From NCBI GenBank assembly GCA_945952355.1, contig CAMFIW010000010.1:1-17359 (forward strand): DNA of 17,359 bases. The letters are read 5' to 3'. Shown piece after piece: positions 1 to 8,783 of the stretch (its first letter is position 1; the number at the start of each line of letters is the position of its first letter). A model generated the notes under the pieces. That model saw nothing but the letters and a program-made list of their open reading frames with translations, had not been told where the DNA came from and did not search any database. The position numbers were made by a program, and so were the translations under genes. The stretch comes from an uncultured Phenylobacterium sp. Its GTDB lineage: Bacteria; Pseudomonadota; Alphaproteobacteria; Caulobacterales; Caulobacteraceae.

Positions 1-120
1 CCAGAATTCGCGGATCATCGAGTTCATCGCCTCGGGCCGCTTGAGCTGGATGTGCGCCACGCCGTCCTCCCGCGTGACGTTGAAGCAGGTCCAGGCGGTG
101 GCGAAGGCGTCGGCGCTCAT
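1..120 (-). CDS. Enoyl-CoA hydratase/isomerase family protein, N-terminal part only
   Basis: Forty codons are visible, running off the left edge. The protein begins MSADAFATAWTCFNV and continues VTREDGVAHIQLKRPEAMNS, the usual opening of the crotonase fold: a first beta strand, a Gly-Val hairpin, a second strand, then the conserved RPEAMNS segment that precedes the first helix. Crotonase-family enzymes act on acyl-CoA thioesters (hydration, isomerisation or hydrolysis, mostly in fatty-acid or amino-acid breakdown). The oxyanion-hole glycines and catalytic acids lie outside the window, so the exact reaction cannot be told. The ATG at 118-120 is supported by a GGGAG sequence a short distance upstream. 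The nearest gene to the right, COQ9-like, is transcribed in the same direction but is separated by about 290 bases containing dispersed repeats, so co-transcription is doubtful. Confidence 0.8.
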   Translation of the reverse strand, partial: MSADAFATAWTCFNVTREDGVAHIQLKRPEAMNSMIREFW

Positions 121-225
121 GGCGGTTCTCCCAAGGTCTTTGCGCCCACCATCGACCTTTGACGCCACGAAAGGGAAGCACCGGCCTGTGGCGCGCTGGA
201 TCTAAAGCGGCGAGCCGAATTCTTG

Positions 226-366
226 CCCTCTCCCCTAGTGGGAGAGGGTGGCCCTGCGGAGCAGGGTCGGGTGAGGGGCCGCGCAGGCCTCTCCGGATCG
301 TCAGCAAGACCCCTCATCCGGCCTGCCTTCGCAGGCCACCTTCTCCCGCAAGGGGAGATGGGAAGG
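226..366. repeat. Inverted pair of dispersed intergenic palindromic repeats
   Basis: Two related units of about 55 bases lie head to head. Unit 1 (226-278) starts CCCTCTCCC and ends GGGTGAGGGG. Unit 2 (310-366) is the same motif on the other strand. Each unit contains its own small hairpins, for example CCTGCGGAGCAGG in unit 1 and GCCTGCCTTCGCAGGC in unit 2. The internal palindromes, mutual inversion and intergenic position fit the REP/BIME style of repeats common in high-GC Proteobacteria. The pair accounts for most of the gap between the enoyl-CoA hydratase start and the COQ9 stop. It could fold into one large cruciform or transcript hairpin and might terminate leftward transcription from the COQ9-like gene, although no T-run is seen. 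Confidence 0.75.
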
Positions 367-412
367 GAGGCCTCACCGGCGGAAGCAACCGCTCCTCAAT
401 CGTGAGGTGGCC

Positions 413-1084
413 TCACCGATACCGCAGCTTCGCCAGGGCCGCCGCGATCTCGCGCAGGTGGTCGGAGGGTTTCAGGGTCGCCTTCCACTTCTCGAAGGCC
501 ATCACGTTCTCGATCCGCCGGTCGACGAAGGCCATGGCCTCGGCCTCGCCGGCCTGCAGCCGGATCGCCAGCGCCGAGACCAGGATCCCGGCCAGGATCG
601 CGCGTTTGGAATAGTGGTTCTCGTCGGTCGCGGTGTCGCCGGCCCAGCGCCAGAGCTGGTCGGCGCTCTCCCAGACCAGGCGCAGCGCCAGAGGCATGTT
701 CAGCGGCAGGGCCAGCCAGCCCGCCCAGCGGCGCACGGCGCCTTCGTCGGCCGCCGCCGCGTCCAGCCGCGCCTTCACCGCGGCGCGGATGCGGCCGCGA
801 ATCTTCAGCGGGGTCGGATCGCTGAGCGCGGCCAGGGCCTTGGCGTCATGCCGGCGCGACAGCAGCGTGGCCAGGTCCGCCGGCCCGTGCGGGATCAGGA
901 GTTCGGTCTCCGGCCCGGTCAGCCTGATCGCCGCACCCGCCGCCCGCGCCATTGGCCAGGTCCAGCCGCGCGTGGGCGCGAGCTTCAGCGCCTCGTCCAG
1001 CAGGGCCTGCTCGGTGTCGCTCGCCCAATCACTCTTCGGGGGGGCGCTCTTCGCGGTGTCGCTCGCCATGTCCATGACGTCCAT
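413..1084 (-). CDS. COQ9 family protein (ubiquinone biosynthesis accessory factor)
   Basis: This 223-residue protein carries the COQ9 signature [13 protein letters not shown] at residues 138-150, followed by [11 protein letters not shown] to residue 161, a hydrophobic helix ([13 protein letters not shown]), and the C-terminal block [20 protein letters not shown]9 proteins have a TetR-like all-helical fold but bind lipid rather than DNA, and in mitochondria they assist COQ7 in the hydroxylation step of ubiquinone synthesis. The bacterial role is assumed to be similar. The N-terminal 20 residues are low-complexity and no strong ribosome-binding site is seen, so ATG codons at residues 4 or 6 are possible alternative starts. 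The gene diverges from rpsU, an arrangement I associate with Caulobacter relatives. It carries no signal peptide and should be cytoplasmic or peripheral to the inner membrane. Confidence 0.85.
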   Translation of the reverse strand: MDVMDMASDTAKSAPPKSDWASDTEQALLDEALKLAPTRGWTWPMARAAGAAIRLTGPETELLIPHGPADLATLLSRRHDAKALAALSDPTPLKIRGRIRAAVKARLDAAAADEGAVRRWAGWLALPLNMPLALRLVWESADQLWRWAGDTATDENHYSKRAILAGILVSALAIRLQAGEAEAMAFVDRRIENVMAFEKWKATLKPSDHLREIAAALAKLRYR

Positions 1085-1237
1085 AATAGAGCGGAGATTG
1101 TCGTCTGTCCGCCGTGGACATGGCCCGCCTCTTCTGCTATCCCGCCGCGCTCAAACCCGGCAGGTTCGCCTCCGGGGGACTAGACTATTGTCCGTTCGCC
1201 GCTGCTCCGAGAGGAAGGCCGAGCGGGAACGGGTGAC

Positions 1238-1242
1238 AGGAG
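1238..1242 (+). promoter_or_regulatory. Shine-Dalgarno sequence that decides the rpsU start
   Basis: AGGAG lies eight bases before a CTG codon at 1251, an ideal distance. The only other in-frame candidate, GTG at 1233, lies before this site and has no comparable sequence at the right distance. The site therefore argues for initiation at CTG. Confidence 0.6.
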
Positions 1243-1250
1243 AGAGACCT

Positions 1251-1484
1251 CTGGTTCAGATTTTCGTCCGCGACAACAACGTCGATCAGGCCCTCAAGGC
1301 GCTGAAGAAGAAGATGCAGCGCGAGGGCTCGTTCCGCGAAATGAAGCGGCACGTGCACTATGAAAAGCCGTCGGAAAAGCGCGCCCGCCAGAAGGCCGAG
1401 GCCGTTCGCCGCGCCCGCAAGCTGGCCCGCAAGCGCGCCCAGCGCGAAGGCCTGATCGCCGCGCCGAAGAAGCCCGCGCGCTAA
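1251..1484 (+). CDS. rpsU: Small ribosomal subunit protein bS21, apparent CTG start
   Basis: From the proposed start the protein has 77 residues: [19 protein letters not shown] follows the initiator, then a long Arg/Lys/Ala-rich helical tail ending APKKPAR. This is the alphaproteobacterial form of bS21, which binds the 30S platform near the 3' end of 16S rRNA and helps initiation. Family members start immediately before the VQIFVRDNN or QVLVRDNN block. Here that position is CTG (1251-1253) behind a well-placed AGGAG. No ATG lies near; a GTG at 1233 would add six residues and would place the ribosome-binding site inside the gene. I therefore annotate CTG, with GTG as second choice. The gene diverges from the COQ9-like gene and is followed by its own terminator, so it is probably monocistronic. 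Confidence 0.9.
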   Translation: MVQIFVRDNNVDQALKALKKKMQREGSFREMKRHVHYEKPSEKRARQKAEAVRRARKLARKRAQREGLIAAPKKPAR

Positions 1485-1510
1485 GCTCAGGCATTGACGC
1501 CACGACATGA

Positions 1511-1540
1511 GGCCGTGCGGACACCGCGCGGCCTTTTTGT
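1511..1540 (+). terminator. Rho-independent terminator of rpsU
   Basis: A ten-base stem GGCCGTGCGG (1511-1520) pairs with CCGCGCGGCC (1524-1533) with one G-U pair and a three-base loop, followed directly by TTTTT (1534-1538). It begins 27 bases after the rpsU stop. Confidence 0.85.
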
Positions 1541-1588
1541 TATGGTCTCTTAAGCTGAAGGCGCGATCTTCGGTCGCGCGGCATGCGC

Positions 1589-1619
1589 CTTGCTAGCGAC
1601 ACACCTGCCGCCCACCTAT
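1589..1619 (+). promoter_or_regulatory. Candidate heat-shock (sigma-32 type) promoter for ftsH
   Basis: CTTGCTA (1589-1595) is followed after 15 bases by CCCACCTAT (1611-1619). This resembles the CTTG...CCCCAT pattern of sigma-32 promoters, though the -10 match is imperfect. The predicted start would lie about 30-40 bases before the ftsH ATG. Control of ftsH by heat shock is established in several Proteobacteria; its operation here is inferred. I saw no good housekeeping promoter in the rest of the 120-base gap between the rpsU terminator and ftsH. Confidence 0.35.
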
Positions 1620-1660
1620 CTTGGTCTAGTGCGGACTAATCCGAGGCGATCTGAACCATT

Positions 1661-3544
<1,884 letters not shown>

Positions 3545-3545
3545 G

Positions 3546-4352
3546 GTGGCCGTCCCAAAGATCATGGGGGTGGTGAACGCCACCCCCGACAGCTTCTCCG
3601 ACGGAGGCCGGTTCGACACCCTCGAAGCCGGCCTTTGTCATGCCAGGCGCCTGATCGCCGAGGGCGCCGACCTCCTCGACATCGGCGGCGAGTCGACCCG
3701 CCCCGGCGCCGATCCCGTGCCGGTCGAGGTCGAGATCGCCCGCGTGGTCCCGCTGATCGCCGCCATCCGCGCCGAGAGCGGCGTCCCGATCTCCGTCGAC
3801 ACCATGAAGCCGGACGTCGCCCGTGCCGCCGTGGCCGTCGGCGCCACGATCTGGAACGACGTCGCGGGCCTCACCGCGCCCGGCGCCCCGGAGACCGCCG
3901 CCGAGCTCGGCTGCGAGGTCATGCTCATGCACATGCAGGGCGAGCCGCGCACCATGCAGGCCGCGCCGTACTATGACGACGTGGTCGCCGAGGTCTGCGC
4001 CTTCCTGGGCGAGCGCGCTCAGGCCGCCATCGCCGCCGGCGTCGCCCGCGAGCGCATCTGGCTCGATCCCGGCATCGGCTTCGGCAAGACCCTGGACCAC
4101 AACCTGGCGCTCCTGGCCCATCTCGACCGCCTGGTCGCCCTGGGCTTCCCGGTGCTGCTGGGCGTCAGCCGCAAGGGCTTCATCGGCCGGCTCGATCCCG
4201 CCGGAGTCGACGCCGCCTCCCGCCTGCCAGGCTCGCTAGCCGCGGCCCTGGCCGGAGCCGCCGCCGGCGTCGCCGCCGTCCGCGTCCATGACGTCGCCGA
4301 GACGCGTCAGGCGCTCGCGATCTGGTCGGCCATCGAGGCCGCCCGCTCATAG
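3546..4352 (+). CDS. folP: Dihydropteroate synthase
   Basis: This 268-residue cytoplasmic enzyme condenses hydroxymethyl-dihydropterin pyrophosphate with p-aminobenzoate in folate synthesis and is the sulfonamide target. All family motifs are visible: NATPDSFSDGG (11-21), DIGGESTRPGA (45-55), SVDTMKP (83-89), NDVAG (104-108), MHMQGEPRTMQ (128-138), DPGIGFGKT (174-182), the SRKGF loop (208-212) and RVHDV (246-250). The GTG at 3546 follows the ftsH stop by one base, so translation is probably coupled to ftsH; an ATG six codons further in (3564) is the alternative start. No separate ribosome-binding site is apparent. The usual downstream partner in many alphaproteobacteria, glmM, is not here; a terminator and a convergent gene follow instead. 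Confidence 0.97.
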   Translation: MAVPKIMGVVNATPDSFSDGGRFDTLEAGLCHARRLIAEGADLLDIGGESTRPGADPVPVEVEIARVVPLIAAIRAESGVPISVDTMKPDVARAAVAVGATIWNDVAGLTAPGAPETAAELGCEVMLMHMQGEPRTMQAAPYYDDVVAEVCAFLGERAQAAIAAGVARERIWLDPGIGFGKTLDHNLALLAHLDRLVALGFPVLLGVSRKGFIGRLDPAGVDAASRLPGSLAAALAGAAAGVAAVRVHDVAETRQALAIWSAIEAARS

Positions 4353-4405
4353 AGCGTGACAGCCGAAAGTGTCGGCGGTTTCGGCGCCCGTCACGCGCCA
4401 GCTTC

Positions 4406-4446
4406 AAAAGAAAAGCCCCCGCGCCAGGGCGACGCGGGGGCTTTGG
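4406..4446. terminator. Bidirectional terminator between folP and a convergent gene
   Basis: A perfect ten-base stem, AGCCCCCGCG (4414-4423) with CGCGGGGGCT (4433-4442), closes a nine-base loop. On the leftward strand it is followed by a T-rich run (complement of AAAAGAAAA, 4406-4414), which makes it a strong terminator for the gene at 4467-4913. On the rightward strand only TTT follows, but it sits 61 bases after the folP stop and may serve that gene too. Confidence 0.8.
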
Positions 4447-4466
4447 AACCGTCTAGCTGAGGCCGG

Positions 4467-4913
4467 TCAGCCGCCTGTCTTGGGCGGGGTCGACTTCTTG
4501 ATCATGCCCTGCAGTTCGGCCTGGGTCGCATTGATCACCGCCGAGCCGTCCTGGACGGCCAGGTTGGCCGCGTCCACCGCGAAGGTGTCCGAGCCCATCT
4601 TGATCGTCGCCACCTGCTTGCCCGAAGCGTCGGGCTTCAGCTGGGTGACCTGGCCGATGGTCGCGCCGGTGTTGTCCTTCACCGAAAGGCCGACGGCGAG
4701 CGCCGAGGCGGTCGCGCTGGCGTCCGTGCCGCTGGGCGCGGTCGCCGGGGTCGAAGCCGGATCTCCGGCCGGCGGCGCGGCCGAGGTCGAGGCGGGCGCC
4801 GCCGCCTCCGGGCTCGCGGCCGGCGGAGCCTTGGAGGTGGTGGTCTGGGCCGCGGCCGGAACCGCGATCGAGAGGGCCAGGGCGGCCGCCCCGAAGGTGA
4901 GAATTGAGCGCAT
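4467..4913 (-). CDS. Small exported protein, Ala/Pro-rich linker and PRC-barrel-like C-terminal domain
   Basis: The 148-residue product has a typical Sec signal peptide (MRSILTFGAAALALSIAVPAA, predicted cut after AAA-Q near residue 22). An Ala/Pro/Ser/Thr-rich disordered stretch follows to about residue 70, then a compact domain (about 72-142). The start of that domain, VGLSVKDNTGATIGQVTQL, resembles the first strands of PRC-barrel proteins, and the rest alternates short strands and turns. I do not recognise a characterised protein. The ATG at 4911-4913 has a GGAG six bases upstream. Promoter elements would lie in the 213-base gap shared with the GGT-like gene, where I identified none with confidence. 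The gene ends at the bidirectional terminator. A periplasmic structural or binding role is possible but unproven, and the PRC assignment is from pattern only. Confidence 0.75.
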   Translation of the reverse strand: MRSILTFGAAALALSIAVPAAAQTTTSKAPPAASPEAAAPASTSAAPPAGDPASTPATAPSGTDASATASALAVGLSVKDNTGATIGQVTQLKPDASGKQVATIKMGSDTFAVDAANLAVQDGSAVINATQAELQGMIKKSTPPKTGG

Positions 4914-5126
4914 GAGGTCTCCGTTTTTGCGTGAGGCCTCCCCCGACTTACGCAGTGTGCAGCCTTTTGCGGCTCGGGCAGGGCGCGCTTTGGGCTTGAA
5001 TCGGGCCGAGCTTCGCCGTGGAACTGAGCGCCGGCGGCCGGGCGTTCGCGCGCGCCGGCCACACGACGGGCGCCCAAGGGCTCGAATCTGGTGCAGCCTG
5101 GCCAGCCCAGCCGACAGGAGGCCGCC

Positions 5127-6794
5127 ATGCTCGGATTTCCCCCGCCCGACGCCCAGGAGGTCTTGCGCCGCCGCACGCCCAGCCCGGTCATGGCCACCGG
5201 CGGCATGGTCTGCGCCGCCCATCCCCTGGTGGTCGCCGCCGGCCTCGACCTCCTGCGCGCCGGCGGCAACGCCGTGGACGCCGCCGTCGCCGCAGGCCTC
5301 TGCGCCGCCGTGGTCATGCCCGAGATGTGCGGCCTCGGCGGCGACCTGTTCGCCATCGTCCACGGCCCGGGCCGCGATCCGGTCTCCTTCCTCGGCAGCG
5401 GCGTCTCGCCCAGCGCGGCCACCGTCGAGATCATGCGCGCCGGGGGCGAGGAGACGGCCCACGGCCCGCGCCTGTCCCTGCGCGGCCCGCTCTCCATGTC
5501 CGTGCCCGGCATGGTCGACGCCTACGCCGCCCTGCTCGCGCGCTTCGGCTCGAAGCCGCTCGCGGAACTGGCCGAGCCGGCCATCGGCCATGCCGACAAG
5601 GGCTATCCGCTCAGCCCCTATGGCGCGGCCGCCATCGCCGACCAGGCTGGCCAGCTCGCCCGCCACGGCCCCTCCGCCCAAGTCTTCCTGCCCGGCGGCA
5701 AGGTCCCCGGCGTCGGCCAGATCCTGCGCCAGGAGGGTCTCGCCAACACCCTGCGGCGCATCTGCGCGGAGGGGCCGGACAGCTTCTATCGCGGCGCCCT
5801 GGCCCGCGAGATCGCCGCCGGTCTGGAGGCCGCCGGGGCCCTGCTCTCCGCCGACGACTTCGCCGGTCACCACACGGTCGTCGCCCCGCCGATCTCCACC
5901 ACCTATCGCGGCCGCACGGTCTTCCAGACCGGCCTACCGACCCAGGGCCTGATCCTGCTGGAGGCGCTCAACATCGTCGAGCAGGTGCGTTCCGCCGATC
6001 TCGGCCGCCGCGACGCCGCCGCCGTCCACGTCCTGGCCGAGGCGCTGAAGCTCGCCTATGCCGACCGCCTGGGCTACGCCCGCGATCCGCTTACCGGCCC
6101 CAGCCCGCTCGACACCCTGATCTCCAAGCCCTGGGCGGAGAAGCGTTTCGCCCGCCTCGACCTCGCCCATGCCGCCGAGGCCGTACCCCCCGGCGGCCTC
6201 ACCGACGGCGACACCACCTATCTCTGCGTGGTCGACGGCGACGGCCTGATGGTCTCGCTGATCCAGTCGGTCTCCAGCGCCTTCGGCTCCGGCGTGGTGG
6301 CGGGCGAGACCGGCGTCCTGATGAACAACCGCGTCGGCCGCGGCTACACCTTGGAGGAGGGCCACCCCAACCGCTTCACGCCCGGCCGGCGGACCATGCA
6401 CACCCTGAACTGCTGGCTGGTGGCGGACGAGGCCGGAACCCCTGTCCTGGTCGGCGGCACCCCCGGCGGCGACGGCCAGCCGCAATGGAACCTGCAGGTG
6501 CTCAGCGCCATCATCGACGGTGGCCTCGACGTCCAGGCCGCCATCGCCGCGCCGCGCTGGACCGTCTGGCCCGGCACCGACCCGCATACCCGGCCCAACC
6601 CCTTCGAACTGCAGGTCGAGACCCGCCTGGGCGAGGGCCCCATCTCCGAGCTGGAAGGTCGCGGCCACCGCATTCGCCGCATGGGCGGTTGGGGCGCCGG
6701 CGGCGCCGCCCAGGCCATCGCCCGAGACCCCGTCACGGGCGTCCTCTGCGCCGGCTCCGACACCAGGTGCGAAGGCCTAGCGCTCGGCTTCTGA
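5127..6794 (+). CDS. Gamma-glutamyltransferase-like Ntn hydrolase (cytoplasmic, atypical substrate pocket)
   Basis: The 555-residue protein has the gamma-glutamyltransferase fold in order: ATGGMVCAAHPLVVAAGLD at the N-terminus, GGNAVDAAVA, GLGGDLF, then the autocleavage site with nucleophile T363 in GDTTYLCVVD, GVVAGETGVLMNN and the oxyanion-loop block GGTPGGDGQPQWN. Family members cleave themselves before this Thr into two subunits and use it to transfer or hydrolyse acyl groups. Features of true GGT are missing: no signal peptide, and the glutamate-binding residues of E. coli GGT are replaced (no Arg in FLGSGVSPSAAT near 88-99, NNRVGR in place of NNQMDD, RTMHTLN in place of RPLSSMS). It therefore probably belongs to a GGT-like group with another amide substrate. 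The ATG at 5127 follows AGGAGG by five bases; an upstream in-frame ATG at 5091 lacks this. Repeats begin ten bases after the stop. Confidence 0.9.
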   Translation: MLGFPPPDAQEVLRRRTPSPVMATGGMVCAAHPLVVAAGLDLLRAGGNAVDAAVAAGLCAAVVMPEMCGLGGDLFAIVHGPGRDPVSFLGSGVSPSAATVEIMRAGGEETAHGPRLSLRGPLSMSVPGMVDAYAALLARFGSKPLAELAEPAIGHADKGYPLSPYGAAAIADQAGQLARHGPSAQVFLPGGKVPGVGQILRQEGLANTLRRICAEGPDSFYRGALAREIAAGLEAAGALLSADDFAGHHTVVAPPISTTYRGRTVFQTGLPTQGLILLEALNIVEQVRSADLGRRDAAAVHVLAEALKLAYADRLGYARDPLTGPSPLDTLISKPWAEKRFARLDLAHAAEAVPPGGLTDGDTTYLCVVDGDGLMVSLIQSVSSAFGSGVVAGETGVLMNNRVGRGYTLEEGHPNRFTPGRRTMHTLNCWLVADEAGTPVLVGGTPGGDGQPQWNLQVLSAIIDGGLDVQAAIAAPRWTVWPGTDPHTRPNPFELQVETRLGEGPISELEGRGHRIRRMGGWGAGGAAQAIARDPVTGVLCAGSDTRCEGLALGF

Positions 6795-6804
6795 CGAAGA
6801 AGAA

Positions 6805-7057
6805 GGAACCACGAACCACACGAACCACACGAACAGGAGCGCGCAGCGCTCAGTCGTCCGACCCCCGGCCTATCAAGCAAGCCGTTCGTGTTTTTCGTGT
6901 TTTTCGTGGTCCAAGATCTTCGAGCGCCAGCGGCCGCGTCGACGCTGCAAGTTGGAACCACGAAAAACACGAACGAGGGTCTTGCGGGCCTTCGTGGTCA
7001 GGAAGGATCGCGCTCCGCGCAGCAGGTCGCGGACCCGTTCGTGTGGTTCGTGGTTCC
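6805..7057. repeat. Composite nested inverted repeat of iterated TTCGTG/CACGAA words, copy 1
   Basis: A perfect 21-base inverted repeat forms the outer arms (6805-6825 and 7037-7057). Inside lie iterated units: CACACGAAC at 6826-6834, three TTCGTG words at 6885-6908, and their inverse CACGAAAAACACGAAC at 6959-6974. The stretch 6884-6977 is homologous, spacer included, to 9473-9572 and in the same orientation. This fills the whole gap between the GGT-like stop and the SDR stop, and no gene is present in it. Apparent reading frames here are artefacts of the iterated words. A small hairpin GAGCGC-GCA-GCGCTC is at about 6837-6851. Confidence 0.85.
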
Positions 7058-7080
7058 CATTTCTTCCTGGCGAAGCGGTC

Positions 7081-8043
7081 CTAGAACCGTTCACCCACCA
7101 TCTCCTCGCTCTTGGCCCACAGCGCCTTGGCGTTTTCCGGGTCGATCGCATAGGGGCGCACGCCGCCGCGGATGTCGTCGCCGTCGATGACCTCGGCCAG
7201 ATGGCAGTCCTCGCAATAGAGCCCGCCCACCTCGTCGATATCGGCCACCACGCCCGCCCAGACCGAGGTCGCCGCGCCCTGGGGAATGGTCTTCCACTCG
7301 AACGAGGTGACCCCCGCCTTCGCATTGGCCTCGTTGATGTCCTTGATCAGGGCTTCGGTGATCTCCGGCGTCATGTGCCGGCCGAGCTCGGTCTGGATGC
7401 CGCCCGGATGCACGGCCACGGCGCGCACGCCCTGGGCCTTGTGCCGCCGGTCGAACTCCACGGCGAACAGGATGTTGGCGGTCTTCGAGCGGCCATAGGC
7501 GCCGAACTCGGTATAGGGGGTGGTCTCGAAGTTCGGGTCCTCGAGGTTCACGTCCGAGAACCGATGGCCGGCCGAGGCCAGGTTCACCAGCCGCGCGCCC
7601 GGCTTCATCAGGCCGGCGATCCGGTTCACGAACACGAAGTGGCCCAGGTGGTTGGTGCCGAACTGGGTCTCGAAGCCGTCGGCGGTGAAGCTCTTCGGGC
7701 AGGCCATGACGCCGGCGTTGGCGATCACCAGGTCGAACATCTCGCCCTTGGCGACCAGGGCGTCGGCCGCGGCCCGCACGCTGGCGAGGTTGGCGAGGTC
7801 GAGCTCGATCAGCTCCAGCGAACCGCCCTTGGCGGCCTCGGCGCGCACCACCTCGGTGGCCGCCTGCGCCTTCTTCAGGTCGCGCGCCGCGCCGACCACG
7901 GTCGCGCCGTGATGGGCCAGCGCCCGGGCGGTCTCGACGCCCAGCCCGGCCGAAACGCCGGTCACCAGCACGCGCTTGCCGCTCAGGTCGACGCCCGCCA
8001 GCACGTCCTCGGTGGTGGATTTCTCTCCAAAGGGTCCAGCCAT
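7081..8043 (-). CDS. Short-chain dehydrogenase/reductase, probably under the divergent TetR repressor
   Basis: This 320-residue Rossmann-fold oxidoreductase has the glycine motif TGVSAGLG (28-35), D82 for the adenine ring, NAGV (109-112), catalytic S157 in NLASAGH, and Y183 with K187 in YGRSK. The length, the HLGHF segment (132-136) and the GAYGRSKTANILFA region place it near the retinol-dehydrogenase and WW-oxidoreductase-like SDRs, which use NAD(P)H on lipophilic carbonyl or alcohol substrates. The substrate cannot be told from sequence. The ATG at 8041-8043 has GGAG six bases upstream; an in-frame ATG ten codons earlier lacks support. The promoter is strong on inspection, and two palindromes overlap it. 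Together with the divergent tetR-type gene this suggests an inducible, ligand-responsive system. A composite repeat starts 24 bases after the stop. Confidence 0.93.
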   Translation of the reverse strand: MAGPFGEKSTTEDVLAGVDLSGKRVLVTGVSAGLGVETARALAHHGATVVGAARDLKKAQAATEVVRAEAAKGGSLELIELDLANLASVRAAADALVAKGEMFDLVIANAGVMACPKSFTADGFETQFGTNHLGHFVFVNRIAGLMKPGARLVNLASAGHRFSDVNLEDPNFETTPYTEFGAYGRSKTANILFAVEFDRRHKAQGVRAVAVHPGGIQTELGRHMTPEITEALIKDINEANAKAGVTSFEWKTIPQGAATSVWAGVVADIDEVGGLYCEDCHLAEVIDGDDIRGGVRPYAIDPENAKALWAKSEEMVGERF

Positions 8044-8124
8044 GTTCGTCTCCTTCGCGGGGTTGCGACCCATCCGCGCGCGCCCACCCGAAAAGGTTGC
8101 CGGGCCGGGCGCAAGGCTGTAAGC

Positions 8125-8170
8125 GGAGGGTGCCTCCCATTTATATACGGAGGCTCCCTCCGTTTATCAA
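8125..8170 (-). promoter_or_regulatory. Promoter of the SDR gene with two TetR-type operator palindromes
   Basis: Read leftward, TTGATA (8170-8165), a 17-base spacer and TATATA (8147-8142) form a good housekeeping promoter. The spacer contains the palindrome ACGGAGG-CTC-CCTCCGT (8147-8163), which extends to 11-base arms with one mismatch (8143-8153 and 8157-8167). A second shorter palindrome of the same layout, GGAGG-GTG-CCTCC (8125-8137), overlaps the expected transcription start. Their centres are 24 bases apart. The divergent TetR gene begins at 8185, so repressor bound here could also control its own gene. Binding is inferred. Confidence 0.7.
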
Positions 8171-8184
8171 GAGGCCATCCGACC

Positions 8185-8763
8185 GTGAGCGCCGCGCCGC
8201 CCACCCGCAAGCCCCGCGCCGACAGCCAGCGCAACCGTGAACGCCTGATCGCGGCGGCCAAGGCGGGCTTCACCGACAAGGGCGCGGACGTCAGCCTGGA
8301 GGAGGTGGCCCGCCGCGCCGAGGTCGGCATCGGCACGCTCTACCGCCACTTCCCGACCCGCGAGGCCCTGATCGAGGCGGTCTATCGCCGCGAGGTCCAG
8401 AACCTGGGCGAGGCCGCCGACCGCCTCGCCGCCGAGGCCGCGCCCGCCGAGGCCCTGCGCCGCTGGATGGTGCTGTTCATCGACTACATCGCCACCAAGA
8501 AGGTGATCGCCGCGACCCTGGAATCCCTGGTCGGCGGCGGCTCCGACCTATACGCCGCCTCCAGCGTCCAGATCACCGGCGCCGTCACCCGCCTGGTCGA
8601 GGCCGCCGCCGGCGCCGGCCAGATCCGCCCCGACACGCAGCCTGACGACGTCCTGCGCGCCCTGGTCGGCTTCGCCTACGGCCACGCCCAACCCGGCTGG
8701 CGCGAAAGCGCCCTGCGCCTGGTCGAAATCCTCATGGCGGGGCTCACGCCGCAGGGGCGGTGA
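8185..8763 (+). CDS. TetR/AcrR family transcriptional regulator
   Basis: The 192-residue protein has the standard TetR layout: a basic N-terminal arm, then a helix-turn-helix whose core is SLEEVARRAEVGIGTLYRHF (37-56), then a variable helical ligand-binding and dimer domain. These regulators bind palindromic operators as dimers and usually release DNA when a small hydrophobic ligand binds. The GTG at 8185 is the likely start, with GAGG ten bases upstream; long upstream extensions of the frame run through the operator region and the antisense of the SDR gene and are not credible. The gene is divergent from the SDR gene across 141 bases containing two matching palindromes, so it most likely represses that gene and itself. 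The ligand is unknown. Twenty bases after the stop a 27-base inverted repeat begins and may serve as a terminator. Confidence 0.93.
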   Translation: MSAAPPTRKPRADSQRNRERLIAAAKAGFTDKGADVSLEEVARRAEVGIGTLYRHFPTREALIEAVYRREVQNLGEAADRLAAEAAPAEALRRWMVLFIDYIATKKVIAATLESLVGGGSDLYAASSVQITGAVTRLVEAAAGAGQIRPDTQPDDVLRALVGFAYGHAQPGWRESALRLVEILMAGLTPQGR

Positions 8764-8783
8764 CATGCCCAACCCACCGCCGC

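Noticed and set aside
1120..1236. A 38-codon frame ([16 protein letters not shown]...) ending 14 bases before the rpsU start, as a possible leader peptide
   Set aside because: It has no ribosome-binding site, no attenuator structure follows it, and no regulatory residue run is seen. It can arise by chance in this composition.
4369..5952. Rightward open frame of 527 codons overlapping the exported protein and the GGT-like gene
   Set aside because: It is an out-of-frame shadow with Arg/Pro/Ser-rich composition, crosses a terminator, and has no ribosome-binding site or family motif.
6805..7057. Regularly spaced repeats considered as a CRISPR array
   Set aside because: The words are 6-9 bases with fixed 8-base spacing and inverted arms. 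There are no unique spacers of 25-40 bases and no cas genes.
6884..7190. Short frames in the repeat regions encoding runs such as MFFVFFVVQ or TTKNTNE
   Set aside because: They are translations of the iterated TTCGTG/CACGAA words and recur with the repeat in several frames, so they are not genes.
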